Below the pieces are notes generated by a model. The model searched no databases. It had not been told where the DNA came from and saw only the letters and a program-made list of their open reading frames with translations. From Bacteroides oleiciplenus YIT 12058 (GTDB lineage: Bacteria > Bacteroidota > Bacteroidia > Bacteroidales > Bacteroidaceae), in NCBI RefSeq assembly GCF_000315485.1, contig NZ_JH992940.1:1017786-1081785 (forward strand): 64,000 nucleotides of DNA, read 5' to 3'. Below, piece after piece: positions 48,620 to 57,697 of this stretch. Each line of letters begins with the position of its first letter. The first letter of the stretch is position 1. The position numbers and the translations under genes were made by a program.

Positions 48620-51208
48620 ATGAAACAACAATATACAACTTTCATCCTTTCTCTGTTCTTCTTACTCGTCGCGCACAGCGCATCCGCACAGATAAAAGGT
48701 GTCGTTACCGACTCCCTCACCAACGAACCGTTAATGTACATCACCGTTCAATATGAAGGAAAAGGCGTGGGTGCCATCACCAATGCCGAGGGAGAATATG
48801 TGGTAGAAACCCGTAAAGGCTGGAATGAACTCACATTCTCAGCCATCGGATACACTACCAAAACCGTCAGGCTGCAACCCACCACCAAGGTACTGAACGT
48901 GAAACTGGCACCAGCCGACGTCATGCTCTCCGAAGTAGTGGTGAAGCCCCAGAAAGAGAAATACTCCCGCAAGAACAATCCTGCTGTGGATTTCATGAGA
49001 AAAGTCATTGAAAACAAGAAACAGCTGAAGCTGGAAACCAATGACTACTACGAGTACAGGAAATACGAGAAGATGAAGATGTCTATGAACGACGTCACCC
49101 CTGAGAAGATGGAAAAAGGCATCTACAAGAAATTCTCATTCTTCAAAGACCAGGTGGAAATATCCCCCAAGACCAACAAGATGATTCTCCCCATCTCCAT
49201 CAAGGAAACGGCTTCGCGCACCATCTACCGCAAAAGTCCCAAGAGCGAGAAGACCATCATCGAGGGTATGAATTCCAGTGGCATTGAAGAATTCTTCAAC
49301 ACCGGAGACATGCTGGGAACCATCCTCACCGATGTCTTTTCCGACGTCAACATCTACGATGATGACATCCGCCTGTTGCAACGCCGCTTTGTCAGCCCCA
49401 TCGGACGAGGTGCCATCAGCTTCTATAAATACTACCTGATGGACACCATCATGGTGGACAAACAGGAATGCGTGCACCTCACCTTCGTTCCGCAGAACTC
49501 TCAGGACTTCGGTTTCACAGGCCACCTCTATGTAGTAAAAGATTCTACCTATGCCGTGAAGAAGTGTACCATGAAACTACCCAAGAAAACAGGCGTCAAT
49601 TTCGTGGATAACCTCGACATCGTGCAGCAATTCGAGCAGATGCCGGACGGCAACTGGGTGCTCACCGACGATGACATGACCGTAGAGTTGGCATTCATCA
49701 AAGGAACCCAAGGCCTTGAAGTGCAGCGCACCACGAAATACAGTGATTACAAATTCGACGAGATAGAACAACGACTTTTCCGTCTGAAAGGTAACGTCAT
49801 CAAAGAAGCCAACATGCTCAACAAGAGTGACGACTATTGGGCGCAAGTCCGCCAGGTTCCCCTCACCAAGAAAGAGAGCAACATGGACGTCTTCATGAAC
49901 CGCATCGAGCAAATCCCCGGTTTCAAGTACGTCATCTTCGGTGCGAAAGCCCTGATTGAGAACTTCGTGGAGACGGGCACCAAGAAGAATCCGAGTAAGT
50001 TCGACTTCGGACCTATCAATACCACCATCACCAGCAACTACGTGAACGGCACGCGTTTCCGTCTCAGCGGTATGACCACCGGTAACCTCGATCCCCACTG
50101 GAGTTTCAGCGGATATGGCGCCTACGGTACAAAGGACAAGAAATGGTTCTACAAAGGACAAGCAGCGTATTCGTTCAACAAGCGCGAATATGTGTTGTGG
50201 GAATTCCCCAAGCATTACATTGCCTTCGATTACAGCTACGACGTTATGTCTCCTATGGATAAGTACCTCTCGACGGATAAAGATAACATGTTCGTCGGCT
50301 GGAAGTGGACCAAAGTAGACCAGATGTCGTACATGCGCGACGCTACCCTGACTTATGAACTGGAAACTAATGCCGGCTTCTCCATCAAAGCCATGGCGCG
50401 CCACCGCAACGATGAACCTGCCGGAGGCGTACTGCAATACTGGAAAAACGACGGTAACATCGCCGGTTCATGGGACGATACCAATACCTTCATCAAGGAT
50501 ATCACCACCACCGAACTGGGCGTCACCCTGCGTTATGCTCCGGGCGAAACATACGTCAACACCAAGCAACGCCGTGTGCCCGTATCGCTGGATGCACCGA
50601 TATTCTCCCTCTCCCACACCATCGGTCTGAAAGGCGTGCTGGGTGGCGAGTATAATTTCAACCTCACCGAGGCCAGCGTCCGCAAGCGTTTCTGGTTCGG
50701 CTCGTGGGGTAAACTGGACATCACAGCCCGCGCCGGAGCGCAGTGGAACACCGTACCGTTCCCCCTGCTGAACCTGCCCATGGCTAACCTTTCATACATC
50801 ACCCAGCACAACGAGTCATTCAGCCTTATCGACAACATGGAGTTCCTGAACGACCGTTATGCCTCTCTTGCCCTGACGTATGACATGAACGGAAAACTCT
50901 TCAACCGCATCCCGCTCCTCAAAAAGCTGAAATGGCGCGAAGCTTTCCGCATCCGTGGTATGTATGGCACCCTGACGGACAAGAACAACCCGTACAAGAG
51001 CCACAACAGCGAACTGTTCCTCTTCCCCATGCGCGATGGTGTGCCCACCAGTCACGTAATGGGTAGCACTCCCTATCTGGAAGCCAGCGTAGGTATCTAC
51101 AATATATTCAAACTATTACATATCGAATATGTTCGCCGCCTCACTTATACCGATATTCCGGGAGTAAAGAAAGGTGGCATCCGTTTCATGATATTAATGA
51201 TTTTCTAA
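48620..51208 (+). CDS. DUF5686 outer-membrane protein with carboxypeptidase-regulatory-like domain
   Basis: An 862-residue protein starting at MKQQYTTFILSLFFLL (signal peptide to about residue 24, 'SASAQ'). A CarboxypepD_reg-like beta-sandwich (about 25-110, 'IKGVVTDSLTNEPLMYITVQ') is followed by the long DUF5686 region, which is mostly a predicted outer-membrane barrel ending in 'GVKKGGIRFMILMIF', an aromatic-ended last strand. No TonB box or plug is seen. Function unknown. It lies 23 bp upstream of rarA. Confidence 0.85.
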   Translation: MKQQYTTFILSLFFLLVAHSASAQIKGVVTDSLTNEPLMYITVQYEGKGVGAITNAEGEYVVETRKGWNELTFSAIGYTTKTVRLQPTTKVLNVKLAPADVMLSEVVVKPQKEKYSRKNNPAVDFMRKVIENKKQLKLETNDYYEYRKYEKMKMSMNDVTPEKMEKGIYKKFSFFKDQVEISPKTNKMILPISIKETASRTIYRKSPKSEKTIIEGMNSSGIEEFFNTGDMLGTILTDVFSDVNIYDDDIRLLQRRFVSPIGRGAISFYKYYLMDTIMVDKQECVHLTFVPQNSQDFGFTGHLYVVKDSTYAVKKCTMKLPKKTGVNFVDNLDIVQQFEQMPDGNWVLTDDDMTVELAFIKGTQGLEVQRTTKYSDYKFDEIEQRLFRLKGNVIKEANMLNKSDDYWAQVRQVPLTKKESNMDVFMNRIEQIPGFKYVIFGAKALIENFVETGTKKNPSKFDFGPINTTITSNYVNGTRFRLSGMTTGNLDPHWSFSGYGAYGTKDKKWFYKGQAAYSFNKREYVLWEFPKHYIAFDYSYDVMSPMDKYLSTDKDNMFVGWKWTKVDQMSYMRDATLTYELETNAGFSIKAMARHRNDEPAGGVLQYWKNDGNIAGSWDDTNTFIKDITTTELGVTLRYAPGETYVNTKQRRVPVSLDAPIFSLSHTIGLKGVLGGEYNFNLTEASVRKRFWFGSWGKLDITARAGAQWNTVPFPLLNLPMANLSYITQHNESFSLIDNMEFLNDRYASLALTYDMNGKLFNRIPLLKKLKWREAFRIRGMYGTLTDKNNPYKSHNSELFLFPMRDGVPTSHVMGSTPYLEASVGIYNIFKLLHIEYVRRLTYTDIPGVKKGGIRFMILMIF

Positions 51209-51231
51209 ACAAATATGAATTATTAACTCAC

Positions 51232-52500
51232 ATGACCCCATTAGCAGAAAGGCTTCGCCCTAAAACCTTAGACGAATACATCGGTCAGAAACATTTAGTA
51301 GGACCGGGTGCGGTGTTGCGTAAAATGATTGACGCAGGACGTATCTCTTCATTCATCCTATGGGGTCCTCCGGGAGTAGGCAAAACAACTTTGGCGCAGA
51401 TTATCGCCAACAAATTGGAAACTCCGTTTTATACGCTAAGCGCCGTGAGTAGTGGTGTGAAGGATGTGCGCGAAGTGATAGAGCGCGCCAAGAGCAACCG
51501 CTTCTTCTCACAAGGCAGTCCCATCCTGTTTATTGACGAAATCCACCGTTTCAGCAAGTCACAGCAAGACTCACTGCTCGGTGCCGTAGAACAAGGCACT
51601 GTTACGCTGATAGGCGCCACCACAGAGAACCCTTCCTTTGAGGTTATACGCCCGTTGCTGTCCCGTTGTCAGCTCTATGTACTGAAGTCTCTCGAAAAAG
51701 AAGACCTCATGGAATTGCTGCAACGTGCCATCACCACCGACCATATACTGAAGGAACGTAAAATCGAACTGAAAGAAACCACCGCCATGCTCCGCTACAG
51801 TGGTGGAGACGCGCGTAAGTTGCTCAACATACTGGATCTTGTAGTCTCTTCCGAAGCCAACGACCCCGTTATCATTACCGATGCAACCGTCACCGAGCGC
51901 CTGCAACAGAATCCCCTTGCCTACGATAAAGATGGAGAAATGCACTATGATATCATCTCCGCTTTTATCAAGTCCATCCGTGGCAGCGACCCCGACGGTG
52001 CCATCTACTGGCTGGCGCGCATGGTAGAGGCCGGAGAAGATCCCGCCTTCATTGCCCGCCGCCTCGTTATCTCTGCTTCGGAAGACGTAGGACTGGCAAA
52101 TCCGAATGCTTTGCTTATCGCCAACGCTTGTTTTGACGCCGTAATGAAAGTGGGCTGGCCCGAAGGACGCATCCCACTGGCAGAAGCTACCGTCTATCTT
52201 GCCACAAGTCCGAAAAGCAACTCCGCCTACATGGCTATCAACAATGCTCTGGAACTTGTACGCGAAACCGGAAATCTGCCTGTTCCTCTACATTTGCGCA
52301 ATGCGCCCACCAAACTGATGAAACAGTTGGGATACGGTGATAACTATAAGTATGCGCACGATTATCCCGGTCACTTCGTCAAGCAGCAATTCCTACCCGA
52401 CGAGTTGAAGGACCGACGGCTCTGGGAAGCACAGGACAATGCTGCCGAACAGAAACATGCCGAAAGGATGAAAGCGTTGTGGGGCGAGAAATACAAATAA
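51232..52500 (+). CDS. rarA: Replication-associated recombination protein A (MgsA/RarA AAA+ ATPase)
   Basis: A 422-residue AAA+ ATPase acting at stalled replication forks. Walker A is 'GPPGVGKTT' (45-53), Walker B 'LFIDEIHRF', sensor 1 'LIGATTENPSF'. 'EHLRPKTLDEYIGQ'-like start reads 'ERLRPKTLDEYIGQKHLVG'. The C-terminal tetramerisation part includes 'HDYPGHFVKQQFLPDEL'. Full length for the family. Confidence 0.95.
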   Translation: MTPLAERLRPKTLDEYIGQKHLVGPGAVLRKMIDAGRISSFILWGPPGVGKTTLAQIIANKLETPFYTLSAVSSGVKDVREVIERAKSNRFFSQGSPILFIDEIHRFSKSQQDSLLGAVEQGTVTLIGATTENPSFEVIRPLLSRCQLYVLKSLEKEDLMELLQRAITTDHILKERKIELKETTAMLRYSGGDARKLLNILDLVVSSEANDPVIITDATVTERLQQNPLAYDKDGEMHYDIISAFIKSIRGSDPDGAIYWLARMVEAGEDPAFIARRLVISASEDVGLANPNALLIANACFDAVMKVGWPEGRIPLAEATVYLATSPKSNSAYMAINNALELVRETGNLPVPLHLRNAPTKLMKQLGYGDNYKYAHDYPGHFVKQQFLPDELKDRRLWEAQDNAAEQKHAERMKALWGEKYK

Positions 52501-52560
52501 TGAAAATCAGTAGGTGAGTTTTACTCTTTCCTATTAGGTTTTGAATGAAATGATATACTG

Positions 52561-52727
52561 AGTATCTTCATTCCCCTCCTCCAGTCGGAGGAGGGGTGCC
52601 CTTTAGGGCGGGGTGGTAGGTGAGAAAGAATTCCTTATTTTTATGATTAATAGGTATTTTATTGTTTTACCTACCACCTCCCCCTACGGGTACTCCTCCT
52701 CCCGAGAGGAGGAGAATTAAGATAGTA
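52561..52727. repeat. MITE-like palindromic element, second full copy
   Basis: About 167 bp, same design as 35215-35383: left end AGTATCTTCATTCCCC, CCTCCAGTCGGAGG hairpin, AATAGGTATT centre, CCTCCCGAGAGGAGG hairpin, right end GAATTAAGATAGTACT. The remaining part of the 52501-52965 gap holds only the dyad and promoter listed below. Confidence 0.88.
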
Positions 52728-52897
52728 CTGCTTTAGTATTTGCTTCATTACTGCACATTAGCTTGTTTATACAGCTTCAATAATTCCAATATTTCCGAAG
52801 TAGATTTCATATTCCTACAAGTTACATCTATACAAAGATAGCCAAAGATAGGAAGAAAGCAAAGCAATCTGCAGCAAAAGAAAACACGCCAACAAAA

Positions 52898-52923
52898 TTT
52901 CTCATTATATGTATTATGAGAAA
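52898..52923. promoter_or_regulatory. Dyad next to the hydroxyacid dehydrogenase promoter
   Basis: TTTCTCAT and ATGAGAAA are perfect 8-bp arms 10 bp apart, centred about 25 bp upstream of the -7 box, where a -33 TTTG is missing. It could be an activator or repressor site. Confidence 0.5.
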
Positions 52924-52932
52924 TCTTTTCCC

Positions 52933-52940
52933 TAAATTTG
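52933..52940 (+). promoter_or_regulatory. -7 box of the D-2-hydroxyacid dehydrogenase gene
   Basis: TAAATTTG, a perfect TAnnTTTG, 25 nt before the ATG. No TTTG at -33; a dyad occupies that place. Confidence 0.55.
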
Positions 52941-52965
52941 CATACTCACTTTAAATATATACAAA

Positions 52966-53922
52966 ATGAGAATTGTAGTATTAGACGGTTACACAGCCAA
53001 TCCCGGCGATTTATGCTGGGATAAATTGAAAGAGTTAGGCGAGTGCACAATCTACGACCGCACTGCCCCCGGCGAAGTTCTGGAACGTGCCACCGGTGCC
53101 GAAGCCCTCCTTACCAATAAGGTAGTACTCAACAGCGAAACGATCGCCGCCCTGCCCGATCTGAAATATATCGGCGTGTTGGCTACAGGCTATAACGTAG
53201 TAGACACCGCCGCCGCCCGCGAACGTGGCATCATCGTGACCAATATACCCGCATACAGCACTCCCTCCGTCGGACAAATGGTATTTGCCCATATCCTGAA
53301 CATCACCCAGCAAGTACGCCATTATTCCGAAAAAGTCAGTCAGGGAGACTGGAGCAAGAGTTCTGACTTCTGTTTCTACGATACCCCGCTCATTGAGTTG
53401 CTCGGAAAGAAGATAGGTATAGTCGGCCTGGGACAAACCGGCTACAACACCGCCCGCATAGCCATCGGATTCGGTATGAAAGTCTGGGCTGTCACCTCCA
53501 AGTCGCGCCTGCAACTCCCACCGGAAATCAGGAAGGCAGACCTCGACCAGGTATTCCACGAATGCGATATCGTCAGTCTGCACTGCCCCTTGACGGACAG
53601 CACCCGCAATCTGGTAAACGCCAACCGCCTCGCCCTGATGAAGCCCACCTCCATCCTCATCAACACCGGACGTGGCCCTCTCATTAATGAACAAGACCTT
53701 GCCAACGCTCTGAACACCGGACAAATCTATGCCGCCGGACTGGATGTCCTCTCTGAAGAACCACCCCATACCGACAATCCGCTGCTGACTGCCCGGAACT
53801 GCTTCATCACCCCGCACATTGCCTGGGCTAATTTCGAAGCACGCCAAAGGCTGATAAATATCACAGTAAGTAACTTAAAAGCATATATTGACGGGAAACC
53901 GGTAAACGTAGTAAAAGGATGA
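52966..53922 (+). CDS. D-2-hydroxyacid dehydrogenase (glycerate dehydrogenase-like)
   Basis: A 318-residue NAD(P)-dependent enzyme. The Rossmann motif is 'IGIVGLGQTGYNTARIAIGFG' (about 147-167). The catalytic Arg is in 'INTGRGPLINEQDL', Glu in 'GLDVLSEEPPHTDNPLL' and His in 'FITPHIAWANFEARQRL', so the R-E-H set is complete. 'YIGVLATGYNVVD' suits hydroxypyruvate/glycerate dehydrogenases. The gene is bracketed by a full and an inverted half copy of the MITE-like element. Confidence 0.9.
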   Translation: MRIVVLDGYTANPGDLCWDKLKELGECTIYDRTAPGEVLERATGAEALLTNKVVLNSETIAALPDLKYIGVLATGYNVVDTAAARERGIIVTNIPAYSTPSVGQMVFAHILNITQQVRHYSEKVSQGDWSKSSDFCFYDTPLIELLGKKIGIVGLGQTGYNTARIAIGFGMKVWAVTSKSRLQLPPEIRKADLDQVFHECDIVSLHCPLTDSTRNLVNANRLALMKPTSILINTGRGPLINEQDLANALNTGQIYAAGLDVLSEEPPHTDNPLLTARNCFITPHIAWANFEARQRLINITVSNLKAYIDGKPVNVVKG

Positions 53923-53928
53923 TATAAA

Positions 53929-54040
53929 TACCTATTTATCATATAATAAGGAATTCTTTTCTCACCTACCACCCCACCCTAAAGGGCACCCCTCCTCCGA
54001 CTGGAGGAGGGGAATGAAGATACTCTGTATATCATAACGT
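53929..54040. repeat. Half copy of the MITE-like element, inverted
   Basis: It is almost identical to the inverse complement of the left half of 52561-52727, including flanking bases, and stops at the AATAGGTAT centre. It lies just downstream of the dehydrogenase stop and may also fold as its terminator. Confidence 0.9.
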
Positions 54041-54080
54041 TTTATTATCATTCACAAATCAAACCACTCTTCCAAACATC

Positions 54081-55193
54081 ATGGGAAAATCAGAAATCAA
54101 AAGTCTCTTCCTCAGCATTCCGGTCCTCCTGACCATCGCCTTGGCCCTCATCACAATGGTAGCCGCTTTCTCCGGGAATTTCGACCCTGCCAATTCAAGA
54201 TACATGCCCGTACTGGGACTGGCGCTCCCTGCATTATTACTCTGCAACTTATTGGTTGCCATTTGTTGGGCCTTTGCACGCAGACGCTGGGCATTCGTCC
54301 CCCTTGCGGCAATCGTTTTCAACTATGGCTACATCCTTGCCATCTTCCAGTTCAGCTTCACCAGAGAAATTCCCGAAGGGCACTACAGCAGCAACTACGC
54401 TGACGGTTACCTGAAAATAGCCACCTACAACGTCGGCAACTTCGGCGGTGAAATCACCGGCTACTCCTGCAAAGAGATTGCCCGTTACATGAAAGAACAG
54501 AAAGTCGATGTCCTCTGTTTCCAGGAGTGTGGCGACAACCAATACTTTCCTATGGACAGCATCCGCAAAGTGTTTTCACACTGGCGATACGCCATGATTC
54601 CCACCGAAGACTCTATTCGCGGAGTGCTCCCTATTGCCGTCTTCAGCCGATACCCGCTCATCAACCCGCAGTTCATCTCCTACGCCCAAAGCGCCAACTG
54701 TAGCATGCAGTGCGACATCGTCCTGGGTCGCGACACCGTCCGCCTGCTCAACAACCACTTGCAAACCACCAGCGTCAGCCAGAACCGCCGGAAATGGGAA
54801 CGCGGCCTCGCCAACACCAACGACACCCGCCGCGAAGCCGAAGTCGTTCAAGGCGCCATCACCTCCCTGCACGATAACTTCGTGAAGCGTGCCGAGCAAA
54901 CGGACACCATCTGCCAACTCGCCCTCGCCAGTCCCTACCCCGTGCTGGCCTGCGGTGACTTCAACTCCTTGCCGTCTTCCTACACTTATGCCGAACTGAG
55001 CGATATCCTCAAAGATGGTTTCCGAACCAGCGGCCGCGGCTACATGTACACCTACCGTTACTTCAAACGCCTGCTGCGCATCGACTACGTTTTCCATTCT
55101 CCCAGCATCCGGGGATACCGCTACTATTCACCCGACCTGGATCTGTGCAGCGACCATAATCCGGTGCTGATGGAGATGAAAATAAAGAGATGA
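54081..55193 (+). CDS. Membrane-anchored endonuclease/exonuclease/phosphatase-family protein
   Basis: A 370-residue protein with three N-terminal membrane helices (about 10-30, 42-60 and 70-90) and an EEP catalytic domain (about 110-370). Conserved EEP motifs: 'TYNVGNFGG', the metal Glu in 'VLCFQECGDN', 'LLNNHLQTTSV', 'VLACGDFNSLPSSYTY' and the C-terminal 'CSDHNPVLMEM' (catalytic D-H). The enzyme domain should face the periplasm. Substrate may be DNA, RNA or a phosphoester; it cannot be told apart here. Confidence 0.88.
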   Translation: MGKSEIKSLFLSIPVLLTIALALITMVAAFSGNFDPANSRYMPVLGLALPALLLCNLLVAICWAFARRRWAFVPLAAIVFNYGYILAIFQFSFTREIPEGHYSSNYADGYLKIATYNVGNFGGEITGYSCKEIARYMKEQKVDVLCFQECGDNQYFPMDSIRKVFSHWRYAMIPTEDSIRGVLPIAVFSRYPLINPQFISYAQSANCSMQCDIVLGRDTVRLLNNHLQTTSVSQNRRKWERGLANTNDTRREAEVVQGAITSLHDNFVKRAEQTDTICQLALASPYPVLACGDFNSLPSSYTYAELSDILKDGFRTSGRGYMYTYRYFKRLLRIDYVFHSPSIRGYRYYSPDLDLCSDHNPVLMEMKIKR

Positions 55194-55221
55194 AACGACC
55201 TTCATTCTCAAATAAAAGATT

Positions 55222-55229
55222 TATATTTG
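55222..55229 (+). promoter_or_regulatory. -7 box of the DUF3791 cassette
   Basis: TATATTTG, a perfect TAnnTTTG, 27 nt before the ATG at 55256; no -33 element. Confidence 0.55.
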
Positions 55230-55255
55230 TCTATTGATTAAAAACATACTGTATT

Positions 55256-55501
55256 ATGAATAATCAAAAAACAAACCTACAGATGCCCGATGTGAATGAG
55301 TTGAACTTTACAATAGCTCTCATTTCCGAATTTTCCAAACGCTTTAATTTGGGACAGAAACAAGCATTCAATTACATCAACCGCTTTAAAGGTATGCAAT
55401 TCCTTCGTAATCATTACCAGAGTTTGCATACCCAATCGTTTGATGACGCCATAGACGATATTCTTACAGTATGCCAACACAACGGAGGGAAATTAAAATG
55501 A
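55256..55501 (+). CDS. DUF3791-family small protein
   Basis: An 81-residue protein. 'DVNELNFTIALISEFSKRFNLGQKQAFNYINRF' and 'MQFLRNHYQSLHTQSFDDAIDD' match the DUF3791 family as I recall it. These small helical proteins typically sit next to DUF3990 genes. Its stop overlaps the ATG of the DUF3990 remnant (ATGA). The pairing suggests an antitoxin-like role, which is inference. Confidence 0.8.
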   Translation: MNNQKTNLQMPDVNELNFTIALISEFSKRFNLGQKQAFNYINRFKGMQFLRNHYQSLHTQSFDDAIDDILTVCQHNGGKLK

Positions 55502-55726
55502 AACTATACCATGGCTCCAATGTAGAAATACATATTCCCCGTACATCATTATGACATCGTCATTGGTCCCATTGCCGACGATGGTGTCACTTTTCAACTA
55601 AGACGCTTCTCAACCGGAATTATTCCTATGGAAAAGTTAATAGAAGAATTGAAATTCAATAAAGGAAAAACTATTCAATATTTCTTCGGTACAGAAAAAG
55701 CCCTTAATTATTTGATAAAGTTATGA
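55498..55726 (+). pseudogene. DUF3990 (ADP-ribosyltransferase-fold) gene, internally deleted and frameshifted
   Basis: The first 18 codons read MKLYHGSNVEIHIPRTSL, the start typical of DUF3990 proteins, then stop at 55554. The C-terminal part continues in another frame from about 55546: 'YDIVIGPIADDGVTFQLRRF' through 'TIQYFFGTEKALNYLIKL'. Intact members are about 160 residues; some 80 central residues are missing. The remnant keeps the ATGA overlaps with both neighbours. This looks like a disabled putative toxin in a DUF3791-DUF3990-DUF3791 cassette. Confidence 0.78.
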
Positions 55727-55950
55727 TAAAACAAGAACAAATTCAATTCCTCATAGAAGAAACAACCCGGGAAATCATCATATATTTAATGCAAGACTTC
55801 GGGTACGAGATGGATAAGGCTCTTGAAACATTCTACAATTCAGATACTTTCGAACGCCTGAATAATCCGCAAAGCGGACTTTATTATCAAAGTTCCGGCT
55901 ATGTATACAATTTTTTGAAAGAAGAACTACTCACTGGGAAAGTGGGATGA
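55723..55950 (+). CDS. Second small helical protein of the DUF3791/DUF3990 cassette
   Basis: A 75-residue acidic helical protein, 'FLIEETTREIIIYLMQDFGYEMDKALETFYNS' and 'LYYQSSGYVYNFLKEELLTGK'. It resembles the second DUF3791-like partner usually following DUF3990 genes. It starts by an ATGA overlap with the remnant. Probably intact; function not established. Confidence 0.72.
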   Translation: MIKQEQIQFLIEETTREIIIYLMQDFGYEMDKALETFYNSDTFERLNNPQSGLYYQSSGYVYNFLKEELLTGKVG

Positions 55951-55988
55951 AAGAAATCTCCCCCCTCACCCTTTAAACAAAACCGCCT

Positions 55989-57572
55989 ATGAAAGCACAA
56001 TTACTCCTAATCCTCCACTTCCTGCCCGCCCTGTTGTTTGCCCAGCAAGAAGTGCGTTTCCCCGACGACTTCAAGACGAGCGCCCTGGACGGGAAAGAAG
56101 TAACCATCACCAACACGCTGACTCTGACGAACAACTATAATTATACGTATGGTTCCATCACCCTTTCCAACGGCCAGCTATGGACCCCTACCGAGAAGCA
56201 CCAGCCGGGTGCGGACATGTTCAGCCAAGAGAATAAAGCTAATCAGGAGAATCAAATCACCGTCAAGCAAGGTGCTTTCTCCTTCACAGATGCCAATGCC
56301 ACCTGCCGCATCGGACAGACCGTAGAGCGACTGACCGGAACCGCCAGCTACAGCAACGGAACATATACCCTCACGCTGACCCGGAAACCCAACTTCAAGG
56401 AAAACGAGCGCCCCACGTCCTGCAACATCAACGAAACGTATAACCTGAAAGTGGCCAGCTTCAATCTGGAACACCTCAACAAAAGTGCAAGTACTTACAA
56501 CATCAAGCTCAACAAAGTGGCCCTCGCCCTGCAAGCCCTCCAAGCCGACATATACGCCTTGGTAGAAGTGGAAGGAGCCGCCGGACTGGAAGAGCTCTGC
56601 CAACTCCTGAACGAGAACTGCGACACGCAGAAGTACAAGACACGGTATTATAGAGATAACGTGCAAGGCATGGCCTGTTTCATCTACAACAGCGAAACCG
56701 TCACCCACGTTGGTGCCATCAGCCCAAATAAGCTGGCAGATAACTATCTGCCCGACCGCAAAACAGCTCAGGGTTTTCAACTGAACAGTAACCGTGAACG
56801 CTTCATCCTTTGCTGCAATCATTGGAAATCCAAATCCGGCACCAACGTTCCGGAGCAATATAAAGACAAAGGCGACGGTCAGGGTGCCTACAATCCCCGC
56901 CGTGTGCAAGAAGCCGAAGCCACCCTGCGATTCATCGAAGAAATAAAAAAAACCTATAACGACCCCGACGTATTGGTGGTGGGCGATCTGAACGCCTACA
57001 CCTGCGAAGATCCTATCCGCACCCTTGAAGACGGCGGTCTCATCAACCTGCTGACCGCCTATGCCCCCAACGAATACAGCTATGCTTTCTTCAGCAATGG
57101 CAGTTATGCCACCGGTTATCTGGACCATAGTTTGGCAACCAGCACCCTCGAACAGCAAGTGGTCTACGCTTGTCCGTTCCGCATCAATGCCGATGAACCT
57201 CAGAGAATAGACATTGACCAAAACGGCGTACAGACGGACAACATGTACCGCTGTTCCGACCATAGTCCCATCGTCACCTTCATCAACCTAGAAAGTAGCA
57301 GCACCGGAATCGAAGACGTCGGCACTTCCCAACCCGCCATCCGCCTGACAGGCGACCCGCGCAGCGGCTATCTCACCCTGATGAGCAGCACAGAACTTAC
57401 CCGCGTGGAAATCGTCAGCAGCAGCGGACAAACCATCGCCTCGCACGACACTGCCGGTAACACGGAGAAACGCTTCAATCTACCTGTCAAGGGACTGGCA
57501 CACGGTTTCTACTTGATACGCGCCTACGACGCACAAAGCTGCTGCGCCACCTGCAAAATGGTGTTGCCATAG
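55989..57572 (+). CDS. Secreted endonuclease/exonuclease/phosphatase-family protein (NucA/ExeM-like)
   Basis: A 527-residue protein with a signal peptide (1-19, 'LHFLPALLFAQQ'). An N-terminal OB-like domain (about 20-140) is followed by the EEP domain (about 150-435): 'VASFNLEHLNKSAS', 'ALVEVEGAAGLEEL', 'LCCNHWKSKSGT', 'VLVVGDLNAYTCEDPI' and 'CSDHSPIVTFI'. The last ~80 residues ('RLTGDPRSGYLTLMSS') resemble a type 9 sorting-tail beta-domain, although Bacteroides lacks a typical T9SS, so it is probably just periplasmic or surface. Likely nuclease; substrate inferred. Confidence 0.85.
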   Translation: MKAQLLLILHFLPALLFAQQEVRFPDDFKTSALDGKEVTITNTLTLTNNYNYTYGSITLSNGQLWTPTEKHQPGADMFSQENKANQENQITVKQGAFSFTDANATCRIGQTVERLTGTASYSNGTYTLTLTRKPNFKENERPTSCNINETYNLKVASFNLEHLNKSASTYNIKLNKVALALQALQADIYALVEVEGAAGLEELCQLLNENCDTQKYKTRYYRDNVQGMACFIYNSETVTHVGAISPNKLADNYLPDRKTAQGFQLNSNRERFILCCNHWKSKSGTNVPEQYKDKGDGQGAYNPRRVQEAEATLRFIEEIKKTYNDPDVLVVGDLNAYTCEDPIRTLEDGGLINLLTAYAPNEYSYAFFSNGSYATGYLDHSLATSTLEQQVVYACPFRINADEPQRIDIDQNGVQTDNMYRCSDHSPIVTFINLESSSTGIEDVGTSQPAIRLTGDPRSGYLTLMSSTELTRVEIVSSSGQTIASHDTAGNTEKRFNLPVKGLAHGFYLIRAYDAQSCCATCKMVLP

Positions 57573-57602
57573 TACAAAGATACGGCCATCAGATATAATT
57601 GT

Positions 57603-57658
57603 AAACTTTAGAGCCTGCTTAAAACAATGTTTTTTTAAGCAGGCTCTAAAGTTTTTAT
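57603..57658 (+). terminator. Long-stem terminator after the secreted nuclease gene
   Basis: A perfect 21-bp stem: AACTTTAGAGCCTGCTTAAA (57603 onward) against its exact complement ending at 57653, followed by five Ts and an A. Confidence 0.9.
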
Positions 57659-57666
57659 TATCTTTG
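57659..57666 (+). promoter_or_regulatory. -7 box of the 64-residue gene
   Basis: TATCTTTG, overlapping the end of the terminator; the leader is about 32 nt. Confidence 0.5.
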
Positions 57667-57697
57667 CAGTTCAAATAATAAATTCAACAAATTAGTA

